NCBI RefSeq assembly: GCF_030068455.1
Contig: NZ_JAQOSQ010000005.1
Coordinates: 62,001 to 126,000, forward strand
Direction of reading: 5' to 3'
Source of the DNA: Roseofilum casamattae BLCC-M143
GTDB lineage: Bacteria > Cyanobacteriota > Cyanobacteriia > Cyanobacteriales > Desertifilaceae
Length of the DNA: 64,000 nucleotides
Shown here: positions 55,134 to 63,676 of the stretch, one piece after another
Layout of the letters: each line of letters begins with the position of its first letter
Numbering within the stretch: position 1 is the stretch's first letter
The notes under the pieces: generated by a model
The model's input: only the letters and a program-made list of their open reading frames with translations
What the model was told of the DNA's origin: nothing
Databases searched by the model: none
Program-made: the position numbers and the translations under genes

Positions 55134-56390
55134 ATGGCCGACCCTTCATCTTCCGAGATTGCACCCATTCAACCTCCAGCAAACCCTCGCAGCGCCCCCG
55201 AACCCACACCCTCTACCCTGTTGCCGCAAGAGGTCGGTTTCTATCGCGGGACGAACAAACGCGCTCCGTCTGGGGATTGGATAATGGCGATCGCGGTTGC
55301 AGTCATGTTTGTGGGTTTATCCTTGCATAATCCTTGGTTGGGGTTTTCCGGAGCAGGAGTTGCTTTTGCGATCGCCTTGCGGTTAGTCTGGCCCACATTA
55401 GCCCGGACGCTGAACGACTTAACCGAACAACAGCGATCGCAACTGGTTGGCTTTTTGGGATTATTTGTCTCCCTCGCCGGTTTACTCAACTATGCCGGAG
55501 TCTACCGCGCCATTAGCAACTGGCTCGATCGAGTCAAATGGGATGAATTCGGCTCTTGGGCCGACTGGGTTGGCGCCTTAGGACAAATTTTAATTGCCAT
55601 CTTAGCAGTCTATATTTCCTGGCGACAATACGTTATTTCCAAAGACCTCACCATTCAGCAAAATACCATCACCCAACAACAAACCATCGATGCATTTTTT
55701 CAAGGCATTTCCGAACTTGCCCTCGACGACGAAGGCATGTTAGAAGATTGGCCCCAAGAGCGTTGTTTTGCTGAAGGAAGAACTGCTGCTATTCTCAGTA
55801 GCGTTAATGCCCAAGGAAAAGCCAAAGTCATTCGCTTTCTTTCCCAGTCCAATTTATTAACTCCCCTGCGACGAGATTATCATTTAGGCCGGCCGATTTT
55901 TGACGGTCGAGGCGGATATCAAGAAGATCGAATGAATGGAGTGCGCGTTATCGATTTAGGGGTCATGTTAGCCGGGGCTTATTTACGTCGCACCGATCTC
56001 AGATGGACGGAGTTGAGCGAAGCCTATTTAGTCCGTACGAATCTCAGTCATTGCGATTTGACGAAAGCCAATTTATCCCGAGCCGTATTATACGAAGCGA
56101 ATCTGGAAGGAGCCGATTTAAAAGGAACTCGGTTATTCTATGGTTCGGCGAAAACAGCAACCCCTCGCGATAAACCGAAAAGTCAGCAACAGGCTGTCAA
56201 CGGTCGCCCGAGTACTCCCAATTATAAGACGGGAGAATATACCGGAGCGGTAGTCGAGAGAGTCGATTTTTCCGAGGTGAAAGAACTCTCGGAAGAACAG
56301 CGCTATTACTGTTGCTCTTGGTGCGGCCAAGCCTCTCGGAATACCATTCCCGGAGGATGTCAAGGTATTCCGAATTTACTGGGACGGTAA
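55134..56390 (+). CDS. Membrane-anchored pentapeptide-repeat protein
   Basis: A 419-residue protein. Three to four membrane helices lie in the first 180 residues (WIMAIAVAVMFVGLSL, AGVAFAIALRLVW, LVGFLGLFVSLAGLL, ALGQILIAILAVYI). A cytoplasmic middle segment with DAFFQGISELALDD, typical of cyanobacterial proteins that carry pentapeptide repeats, follows. Then comes a short A(D/N)Lxx repeat run (about 285-335: GAYLRRTDLRWTELSEAYL, TKANLSRAVLYEANL). The C-terminus has a Cys-rich end YYCCSWCGQ...GGC that might bind zinc. The frame opens at 54996, but the extra 46 residues look non-coding and the ATG at 55134 is preferred. Function is unknown. Confidence 0.82.
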   Translation: MADPSSSEIAPIQPPANPRSAPEPTPSTLLPQEVGFYRGTNKRAPSGDWIMAIAVAVMFVGLSLHNPWLGFSGAGVAFAIALRLVWPTLARTLNDLTEQQRSQLVGFLGLFVSLAGLLNYAGVYRAISNWLDRVKWDEFGSWADWVGALGQILIAILAVYISWRQYVISKDLTIQQNTITQQQTIDAFFQGISELALDDEGMLEDWPQERCFAEGRTAAILSSVNAQGKAKVIRFLSQSNLLTPLRRDYHLGRPIFDGRGGYQEDRMNGVRVIDLGVMLAGAYLRRTDLRWTELSEAYLVRTNLSHCDLTKANLSRAVLYEANLEGADLKGTRLFYGSAKTATPRDKPKSQQQAVNGRPSTPNYKTGEYTGAVVERVDFSEVKELSEEQRYYCCSWCGQASRNTIPGGCQGIPNLLGR

Positions 56391-56402
56391 TATTGGGTTA
56401 AG

Positions 56403-56477
56403 AGAAACCGGGTTTCTAGCACAACTTAAAAATAAGAAGCGTATTATTGAAGAAACCCGGTTTCTGGCGCAACTTAA
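56403..56477. repeat. Two copies of an AGAAACC-palindrome unit
   Basis: AGAAACCGGGTTTCT (56403) and AGAAACCCGGTTTCT (56451) are each 7-1-7 palindromes followed by (A/G)GC(A/G)CAACTTAA. They lie in the gap between convergent genes. Each could fold into a hairpin; their spacing is 48 bases. Confidence 0.8.
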
Positions 56478-56494
56478 GAACCTCAATTTCTAGG

Positions 56495-56857
<363 letters not shown>

Positions 56858-56950
56858 TTATGATAAGCGATTATCAATCAAATACCGAGATGAATTTTTA
56901 ATTGATATGAAAGCTCTGTCTCGTCTCTCGCGTTAAACTAGAGCAACATC

Positions 56951-57787
56951 ATGAAACTCTTACTCATTTGCGATCGCCCAGCACAAAGCATTCTATACTT
57001 CCCTCCCATGCTTGAGAATCATCCTCACCCAAACTGGCAAAAACCCTTGCCCACCATGTACGATTTACCCAGTGAAGATCCGGAGGAACCTGGATTGCCC
57101 GATCTATTTCACGACCTACAACCAACTCTCCTCAGCATCACCTTCGACTCTCCTCTCTATCCAGCTCAGCGCCGCTTTATCGCGAAAGACTTAAATCTCT
57201 ACTATGACGTTCGCCACACCAGTTGGTACAAGCGTCCGGATTGGTTCCTAGTTTTAGATAACCAAAAATCTGCCAGTCAAAAGGATTTGCGTTTGAGCTA
57301 CCTCATTTGGCAAGAAGGAGTCGCTCCCTTCTTTGTCATCGAGTTGCTCTCTCCAGGTACGGAGTCGGAAGATTTAGGACAAACTCTGCGGGATGTGGAG
57401 CGTCCTCCGACGAAATGGCAAGTGTACGAACAGATTTTGCGCGTTCCTTATTATGCCGTTTACGATCGCTATAACAATAATTTTCGCGCTTTCCGTCTCG
57501 ATGGTGCCAGATACCAAGAACTGGAGTTACCGGACAACCGTCTCTGGTTGGAAGAACTGCAACTGGGGTTAGGTCGATGGCAAGGTGTTTACGATCGCAC
57601 TGAAGGTTTGTGGTTGCGTTGGTATGATGCCGAAAATAACTGGATTCCGACGCCTAGCGAAATCGCCGAACAAGAGCGAAATCGAGCCGAGCAAGCTGAA
57701 GCGAGTTTACTCGAAGAGCGGAGGAAGCGGGAAGAATTGTTGCGCAGATTGCAAGAAATGGGTATCGATCTCGAGCGCGAGCCTTAA
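56951..57787 (+). CDS. Uma2 family protein with C-terminal coiled coil
   Basis: A 278-residue Uma2/DUF820 protein of the longer type. The core has YYDVRHTSWYKRPDWFLVLD, APFFVIELLSPGTESEDLG, and KWQVYEQILRVPYYAVYDRY, covering the Asp, Glu and basic helix of the nuclease-like fold. The C-terminal ~45 residues form a charged coiled coil (EIAEQERNRAEQAEASLLEE) common in this subtype. It may start at the ATG at 56951 or at 57008; the first is used. It is distinct from the Uma2 protein at 38117. Function is unproven. Confidence 0.87.
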   Translation: MKLLLICDRPAQSILYFPPMLENHPHPNWQKPLPTMYDLPSEDPEEPGLPDLFHDLQPTLLSITFDSPLYPAQRRFIAKDLNLYYDVRHTSWYKRPDWFLVLDNQKSASQKDLRLSYLIWQEGVAPFFVIELLSPGTESEDLGQTLRDVERPPTKWQVYEQILRVPYYAVYDRYNNNFRAFRLDGARYQELELPDNRLWLEELQLGLGRWQGVYDRTEGLWLRWYDAENNWIPTPSEIAEQERNRAEQAEASLLEERRKREELLRRLQEMGIDLEREP

Positions 57788-57826
57788 AATTTGCGATCGC
57801 ATTCTCTGCTTGCACTTTAGCTGAAG

Positions 57827-58285
57827 TTATTCTTCTATCCAATACTGCAATAATTCAGTAGGATTAAATCCGCGATATTGCAGATAGCGATAAACTTTGG
57901 CTTTAGTTTTTGGATCTAAATTCTGCCAATCGGCAATGCCATACTTACGCTCCACTTTCCCTTGCAAATCTCGAGTATCTTCTCGATAATCTGGAGGTTC
58001 CGGTTGTTCGCTCCAGGCTTGCTCGAAAATTTCCGCAGAAATTCCTTTTCCCAAGCATTTACGACGGAGCGCTCCCTTGCCATACTTGCTTTTTCCCGAC
58101 GCAATTACAGCATCGGCTAATCGGCGATCGCATTGATAGCCAAACTCTTGCAGCTTCGCGATCGTCTCTGCCATTTCTTCTTCTGTAAATCCTTTATCTT
58201 TTCCCTTCCGTTCGAGTTCTCGGACGCTGTACTCTCGTCTCGATAACAGCAGATTAAAATAACCCTGGCAGCTCATTTGATTCAT
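57827..58285 (-). CDS. recX: Regulatory protein RecX
   Basis: A 152-residue RecX protein, made of three-helix repeats: QGYFNLLLSRREYSVREL, EFGYQCDRRLADAVIASG, and a last repeat ending KAKVYRYLQYRGFNPTELL. RecX binds RecA filaments and limits their extension during recombination and the SOS response. An AGGAG site 9 bases before the ATG at 58285 supports the start. No recA gene is in the window; a separate recX is normal in cyanobacteria. Confidence 0.9.
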   Translation of the reverse strand: MNQMSCQGYFNLLLSRREYSVRELERKGKDKGFTEEEMAETIAKLQEFGYQCDRRLADAVIASGKSKYGKGALRRKCLGKGISAEIFEQAWSEQPEPPDYREDTRDLQGKVERKYGIADWQNLDPKTKAKVYRYLQYRGFNPTELLQYWIEE

Positions 58286-58453
58286 CGCAAATCTCCTTCA
58301 ACGCTAAACTGAAATTACTGGGAACTAATGTTAAGAAAATTGTCTAAACTTCAAGGTTTATTGCAATCCAGCCAAAATTGCCAATCGGTTAGGAATGCTG
58401 GTGATACCCTGGGAGGGCGAAATTAAACTAGATATCGCCTAAAGTTATCTCTT

Positions 58454-58627
58454 ATGCATAATCAGCCTTCTGACTATAACTGGCTCGAAGCGATCGTTAC
58501 GGCCAGTATTGGAGCTGGAATCGTCACCTCATTTGCAGTTAGCCAAGGTCAACATCCCCTAATTGGCATTGCGATTACCCTGTTTGCAGGAGTTGGTGCT
58601 TGGTTGCTCGATCGCGCCCTCCATTGA
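58454..58627 (+). CDS. 57-residue two-helix membrane protein
   Basis: An ATG at 58454 opens a 57-codon frame ending in TGA at 58627. The product begins MHNQPSDYNWLEAIVTASIG and has two hydrophobic segments (about 11-29 and 35-52, GIAITLFAGVGAWLLDR) joined by SQGQHP. The codons look like those of neighbours, with a HIP1-type GATCGC near the end. It resembles small hypothetical membrane proteins of cyanobacteria; function is unknown. It fills most of the gap between recX and the peptidoglycan-binding genes. Confidence 0.65.
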   Translation: MHNQPSDYNWLEAIVTASIGAGIVTSFAVSQGQHPLIGIAITLFAGVGAWLLDRALH

Positions 58628-58758
58628 TTATAATTGAAATAGATATTCAGAGATTTCCCGTGCGGTAGGCGTCAGTCGTAGAGTCGATTCTCGCACCCGG
58701 CAAACCCACAACTAAAGAAAATACCGATCTCCGATCTATTTGGAATAAATCTATTGTA

Positions 58759-59445
58759 ATGAATAAATGTCCTTCTCTGGCTTCGATGGTTCGAGCCACC
58801 TTAACTTTTGTTGCGATCGTTGGTTGCGCCATCTTACCCGCACGATCGCTAGAAATAGGAGAAAACGGGCCGGAGGTGAGGGAGTTGCAAGAGAAATTGC
58901 GCGCTCTCGGTTATTTCAATTTGCCGCCGACGGGATTGTTTCGGGAAGTGACTCGAGATGCGGTAATTCGCTTTCAAAGCGATCGAGGATTAGTTCCAGA
59001 CGGTATTGTGGGAGCGGAAACCTGGAGGCGCTTGCGAGAAGGAAGTGCGAGAAATTCCACTCCAGTGAATAAAGGGTTTCTCGAACGAGGCGATCGCGGC
59101 CCTCAAGTGCGTACTTTGCAAGAGAAACTAACCGCTGCGGGAGTTTATGACGGGCCGATTACTGGAGTTTATGGCACTCTGACCGAAGCAGCGGTAAGAC
59201 GCTATCAGGAAGCGCAAGGACTGACGGTAGATGGATTGTATGGCGGAAGGACGCGATCGCGCTTGGAAGCCACAGAGACGGTTGCTGATGTTCCCAGCGA
59301 TCCTTATATCCTGGAATTACAACAAATCTTGCAGAAGCGAGGATGGTACGACGGCCCGCTTGATGGGATTATGGGGCCGAAAACGCGGGAGGCGATCGCC
59401 AAAGCTCAAGAACGCTATGGCATTAGTGCGGAGGATCTGCGCTAA
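58759..59445 (+). CDS. Secreted peptidoglycan-binding protein with three PG_binding_1 repeats
   Basis: A 228-residue protein. A signal peptide (about 1-29, ending ILPARS) precedes three PG_binding_1 repeats: about 31-92 (GPEVRELQEKLRALGYFN), 108-175 (GPQVRTLQEKLTAAGVYDGP) and 182-228 (ILELQQILQKRGWYDGP). These bind peptidoglycan in the periplasm. There is no catalytic domain, so it probably acts as a cell-wall-binding adaptor. It lies 61 bases before another protein with the same domain on the same strand. Confidence 0.88.
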   Translation: MNKCPSLASMVRATLTFVAIVGCAILPARSLEIGENGPEVRELQEKLRALGYFNLPPTGLFREVTRDAVIRFQSDRGLVPDGIVGAETWRRLREGSARNSTPVNKGFLERGDRGPQVRTLQEKLTAAGVYDGPITGVYGTLTEAAVRRYQEAQGLTVDGLYGGRTRSRLEATETVADVPSDPYILELQQILQKRGWYDGPLDGIMGPKTREAIAKAQERYGISAEDLR

Positions 59446-59506
59446 AATTGCGCTTAAATAGGGGCAACCTAGAAAACTCCGATAACCGACGACTGTCACA
59501 AAAATC

Positions 59507-60565
59507 ATGGAATCTCTCGCTTACCTGCATCTGGCTTTAGCCTACGACGACCCGATCGCCTATGAGTTCGTTCTCGGACAACGCATCCAGCAACTGTGGC
59601 AGAAGTTTCCCTGGAAGCTATGTTCGAGTAAATTAGCCCTGCGGTTTCTCTCGCTGGCAACAACCCTAGCCATTTTGACCCTAACGCAAGCTGCATTCGC
59701 TCTCTTGCAAATTGGAAGTTCCGGACCGGAAGTTAGTAGAATTCAGCAACAATTGCAACAACTCGGATACTATCAAGGAGGCATTACTGGGTACTTTGGA
59801 GAGCTAACTGAAGCGGCAGTTTTACGATTTCAACGCGATCGGGGAATTCAACAGGATGGACAAGTTGGCACACAGACGCAAAGTAGGCTTGATATTGAAA
59901 CGGGATTAGCCAACCAATTTCCGACCAGGCCTGCTGTAGCTCAGACAACATTTTTTAATCAAAATACTACAAATTTCGGCGATCCTCTTCGTACTCAACC
60001 TCCCACCCTTGTGCCTCTCCCCCCTCCTCCCGGTACTTTCCCGACTGGCATACAAGTCTTTCAAAACCAATTCGTCAGTCGTCCCCTACTAAGGCGTGGA
60101 GATCGAGGAGATGATGTTACCTTGCTGCAAACTCGATTGTTCCAGCTAGGATACGATCCTCAAGGGATTGATGGAAACTATGGCAGTTTGACACAAAATG
60201 CAGTGCTTCGCTTCCAGGACGAGAAGGGCTTACCGCTTACGGGTCAAGCTGATGTACAAACCCTAATTGCGTTAGGTCTTTGGCCGGGTAGCTCCAGGGA
60301 TGGCGGACAAGCTAACAATCCGTCGAGACTGAATCTCCGAGGATTGAAATATGTGGTAGTTATTCCAACAAATAGAAATCGACGCGATATCGACCGACTT
60401 AACCAATTAGATACACGACTATATCCTAATGCGCAACTCGCACAACACCGTCGTGGCAAGTACATTTATGTCAGACACTACACCAATTTTGAGGAAGCAC
60501 AATTTCATGCAGCTAGTCTAAGATCGCAAGAGTTCGTCAATGCTAGAGTTGTTTACTTCCACTAA
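59507..60565 (+). CDS. Peptidoglycan-binding protein with C-terminal SPOR-like domain
   Basis: A 352-residue protein. A ~45-residue N-terminal stretch with no clear family precedes a membrane/signal helix (about 46-64, LSLATTLAILTLTQAAFA). Two PG_binding_1 repeats follow (about 66-125 and 195-260, GDDVTLLQTRLFQLGYDP). A Pro-rich linker separates them. The last ~75 residues (YVVVIPTNRNRRDIDRLNQL through YTNFEEAQFHAASLRS) resemble a SPOR domain, which binds denuded glycan strands at division sites. The stop overlaps the convergent phosphatase gene by a few bases. The role is likely in cell-wall organisation. Confidence 0.85.
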   Translation: MESLAYLHLALAYDDPIAYEFVLGQRIQQLWQKFPWKLCSSKLALRFLSLATTLAILTLTQAAFALLQIGSSGPEVSRIQQQLQQLGYYQGGITGYFGELTEAAVLRFQRDRGIQQDGQVGTQTQSRLDIETGLANQFPTRPAVAQTTFFNQNTTNFGDPLRTQPPTLVPLPPPPGTFPTGIQVFQNQFVSRPLLRRGDRGDDVTLLQTRLFQLGYDPQGIDGNYGSLTQNAVLRFQDEKGLPLTGQADVQTLIALGLWPGSSRDGGQANNPSRLNLRGLKYVVVIPTNRNRRDIDRLNQLDTRLYPNAQLAQHRRGKYIYVRHYTNFEEAQFHAASLRSQEFVNARVVYFH

Positions 60566-61428
60566 CGTCTCCCGACTCGGTTAACTTGACGAACTGCTCG
60601 TTGCAATCCCGGTAATAAGGCTTCCACATAGTCGGGCCAGCCAATCACGATGGTTTGTAAATGAGCGAGACTATCGGGGTCGATCGCATTCGGACTAAAC
60701 TCTAAAGGTTGGCCGTCCACATCGCAACAGACCAATCCCGCTCGTTGTGCCAAAGCGATTGGGCCGACCGTATCCCAAAGCTTCACTCGACCATTAAAAT
60801 AGAAATAGAGACCCACTCGTCCGAAGATAACCTCTAAAACTTTCAGGCCAAAACTACCCAGAGAGTGAAACTGAATGTTGGGAATATGCTGAGTAATAGC
60901 TTCTCCGTAAGTCTTGCGGTCTTGGTAACCAATTTGTACCGGACAATAGGACGCAGAAGGAGGAAGCGGACTCTTGGGAAGAATTGCCTTGGGGAGTTCG
61001 GTGGCCCGCATTTCAAATAATCCCCAATCATAGCCGCCATAATACAATCTAGCTCGTGCTGGGGCATAAATCCAACCGGCGATGGGTTGATAATCTTGCA
61101 ACAACCCCACCATCACGGAATAGTCTTGTCGCCCTTTCACCAGTCCTTCCGTACCGTCCAAAGGATCGATACACCACAACCGCTCGTACCCTTGGTGAAA
61201 CAAGGGCCGAGATGAGGCATTTTCTTCCGTAATAATTCCATCTCGGGGAAACATTTCTCGAAACTCAGCAGAGAGTCGGCGGTCTAAATACCGGTCTACA
61301 TTCGTCACGTAATCTCCCGGCCCTTTCTCGTCAACCACAAATGACTGACTGAGGACTTCAATTTGCTGGCCGCACTCCTGCAATAGTTGAGCGATTTTCG
61401 GATTAAACTCAGATGCGATCGCCTGCAT
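60562..61428 (-). CDS. Inositol monophosphatase / CysQ-family phosphatase
   Basis: A 288-residue protein of the lithium-sensitive phosphatase fold. The metal-binding motifs are EENA (GIITEENASSR), DPLDGTEG and, near the C-terminus, LWDTVGPIALAQRAG. It could be a 3'(2'),5'-bisphosphate nucleotidase recycling PAP from sulfate assimilation, or an inositol phosphatase; sequence alone does not decide. The ATG is preceded by no strong ribosome site. It lies downstream of the ycf35 terminator and converges with the SPOR-like gene, sharing bases 60562-60565. Confidence 0.88.
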   Translation of the reverse strand: MQAIASEFNPKIAQLLQECGQQIEVLSQSFVVDEKGPGDYVTNVDRYLDRRLSAEFREMFPRDGIITEENASSRPLFHQGYERLWCIDPLDGTEGLVKGRQDYSVMVGLLQDYQPIAGWIYAPARARLYYGGYDWGLFEMRATELPKAILPKSPLPPSASYCPVQIGYQDRKTYGEAITQHIPNIQFHSLGSFGLKVLEVIFGRVGLYFYFNGRVKLWDTVGPIALAQRAGLVCCDVDGQPLEFSPNAIDPDSLAHLQTIVIGWPDYVEALLPGLQRAVRQVNRVGRR

Positions 61429-61446
61429 AGCTCTCTCGATATAAAA

Positions 61447-61477
61447 AACGGGCTAACCAGCATTAGGTTAACCCGTT
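61447..61477 (-). terminator. Intrinsic terminator of ycf35
   Basis: On the minus strand AACGGGTTAACC pairs with GGTTAGCCCGTT (one G-U pair) around TAATGCT and runs into a T6 tract. It begins 24 bases after the ycf35 stop. Confidence 0.85.
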
Positions 61478-61500
61478 TGTTTGGAAACGCGCTATACAAA

Positions 61501-61854
61501 TTACTTTTGTACAACCAGCTTCACATTCGCATTTTGCAGGCCGGGACGCTTAACTTCTGCCAGAGTCTTGTTCACTGCATACTTCTGGTTAATGGAGTTA
61601 ATCAGCTCGGTTTGATTGTGCTTTTTGGCAACGCCCCACAGGTCGGCAATGAGGTCGAAAGAGCCATCTGCATTGCGAGACCAGCCGAGATCGTATTCGC
61701 CATCGAGAACGGCAACGATATCAGCGCGAACTTGTTGGCCGTTGTAACCGCGAACGTTAGCTTCGGTGTTAACAGAAATACCCAAGTCGCGTAAAGAAGC
61801 TTTCAGGATTTCTGCGTCAGCGATCTTGGTACGAAGAGTGCTAAAGTGAGACAT
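61501..61854 (-). CDS. ycf35: Ycf35 / DUF1257 family protein
   Basis: A 117-residue protein starting MSHFSTLRTKIADAEILKAS, the signature of Ycf35, which is conserved from cyanobacteria to red-algal plastids. The middle DIGWSR-like segment reads YDLGWSRNADGSFDLIADLW. The ATG at 61854 is preferred over the frame start at 61875 because AGGAGGAAA lies just before it and the N-terminus then matches the family. Function is unknown. It is 173 bases downstream of ycf46 on the same strand, and a strong terminator follows. Confidence 0.92.
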   Translation of the reverse strand: MSHFSTLRTKIADAEILKASLRDLGISVNTEANVRGYNGQQVRADIVAVLDGEYDLGWSRNADGSFDLIADLWGVAKKHNQTELINSINQKYAVNKTLAEVKRPGLQNANVKLVVQK

Positions 61855-62027
61855 TTGAGATTTCCTCCTAATCAAACGTTTGAGAGAAACGACAACTTAT
61901 GGATTGAATCAACTGTGCTGCAACGATCGCCCTTTGTAAGAGAATTGCGATCGCTCCAGACTACACTGAACTGTTAGCGGATCGTTCGCTAACCTTTCCT
62001 CCTGTTGGGAGCAGGAGAGAAAGCCTG

Positions 62028-63536
62028 TTAGAACTCCAATCGCTGATATTCAGCAACCGAAGAAGCAGCCGGTCGGGCCCGTTGCCTTGCCCAATCTCTG
62101 AGGGCAGTGACCTGTTCTTGCATCGTTTTCGACAGGGGCAAGGTGGCTTTAATTGCAGCAATGATATCCAGTTGGGTGAATTCCCGGTCCTGGGCAAAGG
62201 CTTCATACATTGCGGCAATGATTGCCTGCTCGACTTCTGCACCAGAAAAGCCATCGGAGATGTTCGAGAGTTGCTCGAGATCGAAGCGAGAAATCTCTCG
62301 ACGACGCTTTTCTAGATGAATTCGGAAAATATCTTGGCGTTCTTCTGCGTTGGGCAAATCGACAAAAAAGATTTCGTCAAAGCGACCTTTGCGCAGAAAC
62401 TCTCCTGGCAAGCGTTCGATGCGGTTCGCCGTTGCCATGACGAACACCGGAGAGGTTTTTTCTTGCATCCAGGTCAGGAAGGACCCGAAAATTCGGCTTG
62501 AGGTTCCGCCATCGGAGTCTGCAGAACCGGCGCCTCCAGCAAAGGCTTTATCGAGTTCGTCAATAAATAAGAGAGCTGGAGAGATGGATTCAGCGGTTTT
62601 CAGGGCGCTCCGTAAGTTGGCTTCCGATCGCCCGACCATGGATCCATCATAAACGCGACCCATGTCCAACCGGAGCAGGGGTAGTCCCCACAAGCGAGAT
62701 GTGGTTTTGGCAATCAGGGATTTACCGCATCCGGGAACCCCAAGGATGAGCATTCCTTTCGGTTGTGGAAGTCCGTACTGCCGCGCCCGTTCCGTAAAGG
62801 CATTGGAGCGCTGTCTGAGCCAGGATTTGAGTTCTTCTAATCCCCCAACTGAGTCGATGGTTTCGTCTTCTTCAATATATTCGAGGATGCCGTTACGACG
62901 AATCAGTTGCTTTTTCTCGGACAGTACGATCTCAACTTCGGACTCGGTTAATTTCTTCGCCGTGACTTTCGCCTTGCGATAGACTTTCTCGGCTTCGTCG
63001 AGAGTCAGTCCGAGAGCTGCTTTCAGCAGTTTTTCTCGTGCTGTGGTCTCGATCTTTTTCGCGCCCAGATGTTTGGACAATACATTATTGAGTGCATCCA
63101 AATCGGGCAGGGGAAAGTCGAGAACGACGATTTCTTTTTCTAATTCAATAGGAACTTCTTGCACGGGAGACATCAACACAATAGTCTTTGATGTTCCTTT
63201 GAAATTGGCGATCGCATCGCGTAACCACCGCACGACCGGGGCAGAGTAGAAGGGATGCAAGTCTTTGAAGATAAAGATTGCCTCTTCTTTGGGAGGTTGG
63301 CGGATCGTCCATTCGATTGCCGCTTCCGGCGACACCGTGTTGTGTTGGGTTACGCTACGAGGTTGACCGTATTCAACCATGCCATGGGTTACTGTCCACA
63401 GATAGAGTCGCTGTTCGGCCTTGCTTTGAGCGAGCGTTGCAATCGCCTGCTCCGCCCGTTCTTCCTCAGAGGTTATGAGGTAAATTAGGGGGTACTGAGC
63501 TTGGATGAGAATGTTTAACTGCTCTCGCATCGCCAT
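62028..63536 (-). CDS. ycf46: Ycf46-type AAA+ ATPase
   Basis: A 502-residue AAA+ protein. The N-terminal half (about 1-230) is the Ycf46-specific region (QLNILIQAQYPLIYLITSEE). The ATPase core has Walker A GVPGCGKSLIAKT near 270, Walker B LLFIDELDKAF near 325, the sensor MATANRIERLP and the arginine finger region GRFDEIFF. Ycf46 is found in cyanobacteria and plastids and has been linked to photosynthesis and inorganic carbon use, though its substrate is unknown. It lies upstream of ycf35 on the same strand. Confidence 0.93.
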   Translation of the reverse strand: MAMREQLNILIQAQYPLIYLITSEEERAEQAIATLAQSKAEQRLYLWTVTHGMVEYGQPRSVTQHNTVSPEAAIEWTIRQPPKEEAIFIFKDLHPFYSAPVVRWLRDAIANFKGTSKTIVLMSPVQEVPIELEKEIVVLDFPLPDLDALNNVLSKHLGAKKIETTAREKLLKAALGLTLDEAEKVYRKAKVTAKKLTESEVEIVLSEKKQLIRRNGILEYIEEDETIDSVGGLEELKSWLRQRSNAFTERARQYGLPQPKGMLILGVPGCGKSLIAKTTSRLWGLPLLRLDMGRVYDGSMVGRSEANLRSALKTAESISPALLFIDELDKAFAGGAGSADSDGGTSSRIFGSFLTWMQEKTSPVFVMATANRIERLPGEFLRKGRFDEIFFVDLPNAEERQDIFRIHLEKRRREISRFDLEQLSNISDGFSGAEVEQAIIAAMYEAFAQDREFTQLDIIAAIKATLPLSKTMQEQVTALRDWARQRARPAASSVAEYQRLEF

Positions 63537-63676
63537 CGACCTACTTGCAACAGTGGGAATATTCGAGGTTGGGCTTACTAATCCGAACTCGAATCTAATG
63601 CCATAGTTTCAACTAAGGGATTAGATTCCGTCCTAATTAGCTTGCCCGTTCAGATCGGATTGGTATCTGAATGGGT

